Below, piece by piece: positions 5,124-8,333 of a stretch of DNA of 8,333 nucleotides. Where the stretch lies: the NCBI GenBank assembly GCA_027335515.1, contig DAHWHT010000038.1, positions 1 to 8,333 on the forward strand, in the 5' to 3' direction. This DNA comes from Clostridia bacterium. GTDB lineage: Bacteria > Bacillota_E > RBS10-35 > JAJYVN01. The notes under the pieces are model-generated. The model searched no databases. It was not told the DNA's origin and saw only the letters and a list, made by a program, of their open reading frames with translations. The position numbers and the translations under genes are program-made. How positions within the stretch are numbered: position 1 is the first letter of the stretch; every line of letters begins with the position of its first letter.

Positions 5124-5282
5124 TACCTGTCCCCGTGTCAGCGGAGCCGTGCCTTTGCCGGGGAGTGGGGGGCGCGATAGGCTGACCAGCCAGGGCGGAC
5201 CCTTGTGACGTTTCTCGCCGCCTGCGCCGCCCCCAAGCGCGCCCCCAGAGGCTCGCCGGCAAAGGTGACATGGGGACACGTA
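5124..5282. repeat. REP/MITE-like imperfect inverted repeat
   Basis: Three nested arm pairs face each other over about 159 bases: TGTCCCCGTGTCA (5128-5140) with TGACATGGGGACA (5266-5278), one mismatch; CCTTTGCCGG (5152-5161) with its exact complement (5256-5265); and GGGGGCGCG (5168-5176) with CGCGCCCCC (5238-5246). Short TAC/GTA ends extend the outer pair. An 11-base spacer (5141-5151) is present on the left only. No gene fits inside. The termini resemble REP-type palindromes mobilised by Y1/RAYT transposases, or a small MITE. It also fills most of the gap (4971-5331) between the peptidase and toxin genes and may end the toxin transcript. Confidence 0.7.
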
Positions 5283-5331
5283 CGGCGAGCGATTCAGTGA
5301 CAAATACCAATAGCGCGCCCAGGCGATCTGC

Positions 5332-5823
5332 TCAGCTGTTCGTTGAGCAATATTCTTCCGGAGTGAAGACGGGAAACTCTTTTTGCGCACGAAAGTGCTT
5401 CACATTATACGTAATGATAGCGGATGCTTCGAACTTTCTCGCGGAAAGGAGGATGGGAACGTCCTTCGGATCAGTCAAGCAGGATAGGTTGGCTATGACA
5501 TCCTCCCGCGCCGGCTCCCACCGAGCAGCCACCACACTCCCCATCATCAGGCCGTGTGCCAGCAACATGACAACGCGGTTGAGATGGGCTGCCGTATCCA
5601 GTCGCGATTCGTCCGCGAGGACGCCGCAGAATTCGCGCAGCACATACTTAGCGAGAAGTAACCGTACTTGCCCGTTGAAAAGCTGATTGATGAGTTGGGG
5701 CGCTGCGGCTCGACCATCGCCAAGACGAATCAAAACATTGGTATCCAGCAAGATGAGAGGTGGCGGGCTATAGCCGCCCGTACGTTGCCCGAAAGACCCG
5801 CTCGGCGGCCCGCTCCTCTGCAT
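5332..5823 (-). CDS. PIN-domain toxin (endoribonuclease)
   Basis: With ATG 5823 the protein has 163 residues; GAGGAG lies seven bases upstream, inside the antitoxin gene. A TTG at 5751 would start nearer the conserved LLDTNVLIRL but has no ribosome binding site, so the first ~25 residues may not be real. Visible PIN features are Asp27 (LLDTNVL), Glu64 (YVLREFCG), Asp121 (TDPKDVPILLSA) and a final ITYNVKHF in which Asn140 stands where many families have Asp, as in PIN_3-type proteins. PIN toxins cleave RNA with metal ions held by these acids. It overlaps the AbrB-like gene by 56 bases, typical of toxin-antitoxin pairs. GC is clearly lower than around it, a sign of recent transfer. Confidence 0.85.
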   Translation of the reverse strand: MQRSGPPSGSFGQRTGGYSPPPLILLDTNVLIRLGDGRAAAPQLINQLFNGQVRLLLAKYVLREFCGVLADESRLDTAAHLNRVVMLLAHGLMMGSVVAARWEPAREDVIANLSCLTDPKDVPILLSARKFEASAIITYNVKHFRAQKEFPVFTPEEYCSTNS

Positions 5824-6079
5824 CGCGTAACTCCTCGTCAGAAGGCAGGGTTTCATCCGAAGGGGCCAAGGCAGCCCCGTACTGCGCGACTGCTTCTGGG
5901 GCAAGCTGGACGGTGATTTCCAGAGATCCGCCGTCCGCCGTCACTGAAATGGCAGCATGCGAGGCCACCTGCAGGAAAGAACGAATGGGCTCCGGCAATA
6001 CGATGCGACCCTGCGCATCGATCGTCGCATGCACTGGAGTCGAACCCTGCCCGTCGGCGGAGGACGCTTCCTCTGCCAT
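5768..6079 (-). CDS. AbrB/MazE-type antitoxin
   Basis: This 103-residue protein begins at ATG 6079 with AGGAGG nine to ten bases upstream. Residues ~16-57 hold a SpoVT-AbrB DNA-binding fold: VHATIDAQGRIVLPEPIR, then a strand ending SLEITV. The remaining ~45 residues are acidic and helical (PSDEELRDAEERAAERVF), the usual antitoxin tail that wraps the toxin. It precedes and overlaps the PIN gene, so it should neutralise that toxin and repress the shared promoter. Two AGTATA boxes upstream (6101-6130) may be its operator. Together with the toxin it forms a compact cassette set between pilus genes and the peptidase gene, oriented like them. Confidence 0.88.
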   Translation of the reverse strand: MAEEASSADGQGSTPVHATIDAQGRIVLPEPIRSFLQVASHAAISVTADGGSLEITVQLAPEAVAQYGAALAPSDETLPSDEELRDAEERAAERVFRATYGRL

Positions 6080-6100
6080 GGCGCCACACCTCCTGCGGAC

Positions 6101-6130
6101 TATACTCCCATGGCCGAGTTGGCGTATACT
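6101..6130 (-). promoter_or_regulatory. Paired AGTATA boxes upstream of the antitoxin
   Basis: TATACT occurs at 6101-6106 and again at 6125-6130 on the + strand, 24 bases apart (AGTATA on the transcribed strand). The distal box continues as TATACG and could be a -10 element, but no good -35 box is seen. Paired boxes fit autorepression by the AbrB-like protein; support is weak. Confidence 0.25.
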
Positions 6131-6182
6131 GGCAATCTCTCCCGGTTGCACGCATTGCGCAAACCGATGCAATCAGAACCGC

Positions 6183-6620
6183 CTACCCAGGCACAATCGC
6201 CTTGGCCGCGACACCAGCCGCCAGATGCTCAAAGGCACTGAAGAGCGAGCCGGCGGGCGGAGTGACGTTGACGGCGACCTGAACGACGCAGACAGATCCA
6301 CTGACGGAGACGCTCCACCGCGCCACATACAATCCCGAGACCCCGCCCTGCAGCAGGGACTGTTGCCACCAAGCGGCCGCGGCCGCGGGCCCAGCATGCG
6401 GCCGCACGGCAACGGAGGAACTGTAGACGTACCCACGGGCGTCCACCTTGCGCGTCATGGTGGCCTGCGATGCACAGCCGAGCGCGGCCGCCTGGACGCC
6501 GGCCTGAATGACGGCGCGTGCGGTCGCATCCCACGCGTAGCTGAGGGGCAGCAGCACGGCGAACCAGACGACGGGGAACAGCAGAAGGAAGAGCACCGCC
6601 ACCTGCCCCGGCCGACGCAT
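6183..6620 (-). CDS. TadE/TadG-like pilus assembly protein
   Basis: The 145-residue protein starts at ATG 6620 with GAGGAGGGG seven bases upstream. It begins MRRPGQ followed by one strong hydrophobic segment (residues ~8-28) and then a mainly periplasmic or extracellular region with a WDATARAVIQAGVQAAALGCA helix and beta segments, the plan of TadE/TadG-like minor pilins. The signature glutamate is not seen: the order is GQVAVLFLLLFP, where relatives have G-x-x-x-E. Two cysteines (49 and 111) could pair. The gene follows the clearer TadE-like gene by 14 bases and is the last pilus gene before the toxin-antitoxin cassette. TadE/G proteins are membrane-bound pseudopilins needed for Flp pilus assembly. 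The family call rests on context as much as on sequence. Confidence 0.68.
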   Translation of the reverse strand: MRRPGQVAVLFLLLFPVVWFAVLLPLSYAWDATARAVIQAGVQAAALGCASQATMTRKVDARGYVYSSSVAVRPHAGPAAAAAWWQQSLLQGGVSGLYVARWSVSVSGSVCVVQVAVNVTPPAGSLFSAFEHLAAGVAAKAIVPG

Positions 6621-6634
6621 GCCATCGCCCCTCC

Positions 6635-7096
6635 TCACTCCGTCGGAAAACTGGCGACCTCGTTCAGGCTCCACGCCCCGGCCCCACCCGTACCGCCAAA
6701 CAGGGACCCAAACTGCGGAAAGAGGTTGAGCGCGGCATACTGCACCTGCACCGCGGCGACCCCGCCGGCCTGACCAAAGCTGGAACAGTAGGTGCCGACA
6801 TACCAGTTGCCAGCCTGGGTGGGATTGGGCACCTCCGTCACCAACTGCAACCCGCCCTGCTGGAGCTCGTCGACCGCGACGCTCTGGGCGTCGGAGGACC
6901 AGGCGGCGGTGCCCTGGCCGCACTCGATCGCGGCAACCCGAGCGCCCGCCCGAGCTGCGACAGACACCTCGGCACGGGCGAGCGCAGCCATGGCGAACGC
7001 GACGCCGAGAAAGACCGCGCCCAGGAGGATCGGGAACAGGACCAAGAACTCCACGGAAGTATCGCCCCGCCGGCAGCGCAATCGCACCACGCCCAC
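6635..7096 (-). CDS. tadE: TadE-like pseudopilin
   Basis: The N-terminus RRGDTSVEFLVLFPILLG is a clear TadE signature: basic residues, Gly11, Glu16 and a hydrophobic helix to about residue 40. The remaining ~110 residues are soluble, with Cys59 and Cys104 as a possible disulfide. The product has 153 residues from GTG 7096, with GAGG five bases upstream; other GTG codons at 7090 and 7087 make the exact start uncertain by two or three residues. TadE proteins are minor pilins of Flp/Tad pili and are usually processed by a TadV/CpaA prepilin peptidase, a candidate for which lies at 4530-4970. It lies 12 bases after the 72-aa membrane protein gene and 14 bases before the next TadE/TadG-like gene, so all three are probably one transcript. 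Confidence 0.82.
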   Translation of the reverse strand: MGVVRLRCRRGDTSVEFLVLFPILLGAVFLGVAFAMAALARAEVSVAARAGARVAAIECGQGTAAWSSDAQSVAVDELQQGGLQLVTEVPNPTQAGNWYVGTYCSSFGQAGGVAAVQVQYAALNLFPQFGSLFGGTGGAGAWSLNEVASFPTE

Positions 7097-7108
7097 CCCC
7101 GCCTCGGG

Positions 7109-7327
7109 CTACCCCCATGACCGAAAGACGATCCGCGCGACCGCCCAAAGCGCGGCGGCGACGCAGAGAACGTCCACGAGGATGATCTGTGGCAACGCAA
7201 TCGCCGCTGGCAGCACATGATGCTGGGCAAGATACAGCGTCGGCGCCGTCAAGTGCAGTGGCACATAGACCAGAAACCCCAGGCACAGGAACACGCCGAG
7301 CACCCGAATGAGCCAGGTCTTGCGCAT
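7109..7327 (-). CDS. Small two-helix membrane protein in the pilus operon
   Basis: This 72-residue protein starts at ATG 7327 with AGGAGG about seven bases upstream. It has two hydrophobic segments, about residues 7-25 and 44-66, joined by a short loop containing PLHLTAPT and two histidines. A basic start (MRK) and a basic end (RIVFRSWG) suggest both termini are cytoplasmic. No family is recognised. It sits between the pilin-like gene, from which it is separated by a strong hairpin, and tadE. Its constant spacing with the pilus genes suggests an accessory role in pilus assembly, inferred from position only. Confidence 0.7.
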   Translation of the reverse strand: MRKTWLIRVLGVFLCLGFLVYVPLHLTAPTLYLAQHHVLPAAIALPQIILVDVLCVAAALWAVARIVFRSWG

Positions 7328-7360
7328 GCCGGATCCTCCTTGACGCGTTGTGACCGCCCG

Positions 7361-7382
7361 GGCGGGGGAGCAATCCCCCGCC
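7361..7382 (-). terminator. Intergenic hairpin after the pilin-like gene
   Basis: A 9-bp perfect stem (GGCGGGGGA with TCCCCCGCC) has a four-base loop, UUGC in the leftward transcript. It lies 14 bases after the pilin-like stop codon and 33 bases before the next start. There is no U-run. It fits a partial terminator or stabilising hairpin that gives more pilin message than downstream message. Confidence 0.5.
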
Positions 7383-7396
7383 GGCGGCCCAGGCCG

Positions 7397-7561
7397 CTAT
7401 CCGTTGGTGCAAGTGGACGCGGAACAGGACGTGGTGGCGCTGATCTGGCCGGCGACGTTGTTAGCCTTGGTGTTCGCCGCTGAATACAGGATGCCGCCGA
7501 CGAGTAGGGCGACGATGAGACCGATGGCGGCCCAGGTCAGGCGCACCGCCGTGGGACCCAT
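7397..7561 (-). CDS. 54-aa pilin-like peptide
   Basis: This small gene starts at ATG 7561 with GGGAGGTGATC just upstream, the strongest ribosome binding site in the window, as expected for an abundant structural protein. The peptide is MGPTAVRLTW, then a hydrophobic helix (about residues 9-26, AAIGLIVALLVGGILY), then a polar tail with SCSASTC, where Cys46 and Cys51 could form a small disulfide loop. Size, single N-terminal helix and place between a TadC-like gene and tadE suggest the major Flp-type pilin. The usual G-x-x-x-x-E cleavage motif is absent; Gly2 is the only possible processing site, so it may be an unprocessed pilin-like membrane peptide. It opens the leftward run of 7397-6183. 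Confidence 0.65.
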   Translation of the reverse strand: MGPTAVRLTWAAIGLIVALLVGGILYSAANTKANNVAGQISATTSCSASTCTNG

Positions 7562-7660
7562 ACAGGATCACCTCCCTTCGCGGCAGGAGTGGTCCCCGCG
7601 ACACTCGACCCACCAACCCGCGTGCTACCATCGCCTCGTACGGACAAGGGAGGGAAACGC

Positions 7661-7909
7661 ATGGCGAAAATCGTTGTTCCGAAAAACCTGCTGGAGCAGC
7701 TTCGTTTGGAGATCGCCAAGCATGGCACTGCCGTCCTCACGGGCGAAGGCGACACGGAGGAATACCTCGTTCAGGCTGCCGGCTTTATCGAGCCGGAGAA
7801 TGATGTGGAGCTGACTATCGTAATGGAAGCCTCCCGCGAAACGGAAGAACCGTTACTGACATCCGCCGAGGCTCGTGAATACCTTGAGCAGTTGCGGACA
7901 AAGCACTGA
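7661..7909 (+). CDS. 82-aa acidic protein, unknown function
   Basis: The gene starts at ATG 7661 with GGGAGG seven bases upstream; longer in-frame starts lack such a site. The protein is acidic and soluble: a first segment MAKIVVPKNLLEQLRLEIAK, a middle part with likely strands (TAVLTGEGD, VELTIVMEAS) and a last helix SAEAREYLEQLRTK. The mix of a short beta start and acidic helical tail resembles small regulators or antitoxins, but I recognise no family and see no partner toxin beside it. It runs opposite to the pilus operon, divergent from the pilin-like gene (99 bases between starts) and convergent with the TadC-like gene. Lower GC suggests a separate origin. The 7910-8005 gap after it holds nothing I can name beyond a GGGGCCCC palindrome. 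Confidence 0.65.
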   Translation: MAKIVVPKNLLEQLRLEIAKHGTAVLTGEGDTEEYLVQAAGFIEPENDVELTIVMEASRETEEPLLTSAEAREYLEQLRTKH

Positions 7910-8005
7910 CGGGGCCCCAGGCCCAAAACCAACCATGGCCACCGTAACCCACATCCGGCACCCGGGGCAGCGCCCAATGGAAGCAATGGAACGTGGCTGG
8001 CCGGT

Positions 8006-8333
8006 TCACAACCCCTTCAGCATCAGCCGAAGGCCCGGATAGAGGATGAGCAGCCCAGTGGGCACCGCCGCGCAGAGCGCCAGGAGCACGCTGGAGGAGA
8101 TGCCCTGGCCCTGGGCCCGGTGTTGCAGGGCCTCGTAGCGCATGGCCCGCAGTGACCCGGCGGCGGCCCGCAGGGTCTGACCCAGGCCACGACCCATCTC
8201 GGCGCCGTCCCCGATGGCGTCGGCGAGGTAGCGCACCTCAGGGTGCGACAGCCGGTCGGCCAGGGCACCAAGCGCAGCAACCGTGCCAACCCCCTGATGC
8301 TCACCGGCGGAAAGCACACGCCCAAACTCGGCG
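8006..8333 (-). CDS. TadC/GspF-like pilus membrane platform protein (partial)
   Basis: About 108 C-terminal residues are in the window; the frame stays open to the right edge, so the start lies outside. The visible part has a helical cytoplasmic segment (TVAALGALADRLSHPE, LADAIGDGAEMGRGLGQTLRAAAGSLRAMRYEALQHRAQ) followed by a hydrophobic C-terminal helix (SSVLLALCAAVPTGLLILYPG). This matches the end of the type II secretion F domain of TadB/TadC, with the typical G-x-x-L/LR-x-x-R-x-E-A run. TadC-type proteins form the inner-membrane platform on which the TadA ATPase builds the Flp pilus. It is upstream in the same direction as the pilin-like and TadE-like genes but separated from them by the oppositely oriented 82-aa gene. 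Confidence 0.8.
   Translation of the reverse strand, partial: AEFGRVLSAGEHQGVGTVAALGALADRLSHPEVRYLADAIGDGAEMGRGLGQTLRAAAGSLRAMRYEALQHRAQGQGISSSVLLALCAAVPTGLLILYPGLRLMLKGL

Noticed and set aside
6080..6180. A confident -35/-10 promoter for the antitoxin gene
   Set aside because: TATAGT is only 19 bases before the ATG and TATACG has no good -35 partner at normal spacing, so only the paired boxes are noted.
6183..7412. A single 409-residue leftward protein spanning this stretch
   Set aside because: Only its last ~145 residues look like a protein; the rest is an out-of-frame reading of the tadE-like and 72-aa genes, which have proper starts and family features.
1..8333. CRISPR array, tRNA or rRNA genes
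   Set aside because: No regularly spaced short repeats, no tRNA-like cloverleaf with T-loop TTCGA context and no rRNA-like stretch was seen on reading both strands by eye.

Overview
The window is GC-rich and reads like a Gram-positive (or other GC-rich, probably Firmicutes or Actinobacteria-like) chromosome or large mobile element. Nearly every gene runs leftward and has a strong GGAGG-type ribosome binding site. I cannot name a species. Support for a mobile or accessory origin comes from an ArdC-type antirestriction gene, a DUF5348-type protein (a family I associate with Firmicute mobile DNA), a toxin-antitoxin pair, a REP/MITE-like inverted repeat and several small genes with no recognisable relatives.

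Layout, left to right. (1) 40-434 and 2179-2568 are two same-direction copies of a ~390-bp, highly structured repeat. (2) Between them lies a leftward four-gene set: ardC-like (1306-2160), a 53-aa secreted or membrane peptide (1089-1250), a DUF5348-like protein (839-1054) and a two-helix membrane protein (474-788). (3) 2652-4076 encodes a secreted beta-rich protein (-), separated from the repeat by a 16-bp hairpin. (4) 4199-4519 is a rightward DUF1648-like membrane protein with a good sigma-70-type promoter and operator-like half-sites. (5) 4530-4970 is a prepilin-peptidase-like protein (-) with an unusual second active-site motif. (6) 5124-5282 is an imperfect inverted repeat of REP/MITE type. 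(7) 5332-6079 is an AbrB-PIN toxin-antitoxin pair (-), lower in GC at the toxin end. (8) 6183-8333 is part of a Tad/Flp-type pilus locus (-): a TadC/GspF-like protein (partial), a tiny pilin-like protein, a small membrane protein and two TadE/TadG-like proteins. An unrelated 82-aa gene on the + strand is embedded in it.

How they may work together. The right half builds a surface pilus: inner-membrane platform, small pilin, TadE-like minor pilins and a processing peptidase; the secreted protein at 2652-4076 is a possible surface partner. The left half looks like an anti-defence module. The most interesting signal is the pair of structured repeats. One sits directly upstream of ardC, the other directly upstream of what looks like the start of another leftward gene with a similar beginning. 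Their hairpins keep their stems while the loops vary, several loops are GNA triloops on the + strand, and both copies carry a G-quadruplex motif that competes with a terminal hairpin. I offer three readings: a single-stranded-DNA promoter of the Frpo type for early antirestriction expression, a structured leader RNA, or a transposon-borne HEARO/omega-RNA-like element. The sequence alone cannot decide between them.
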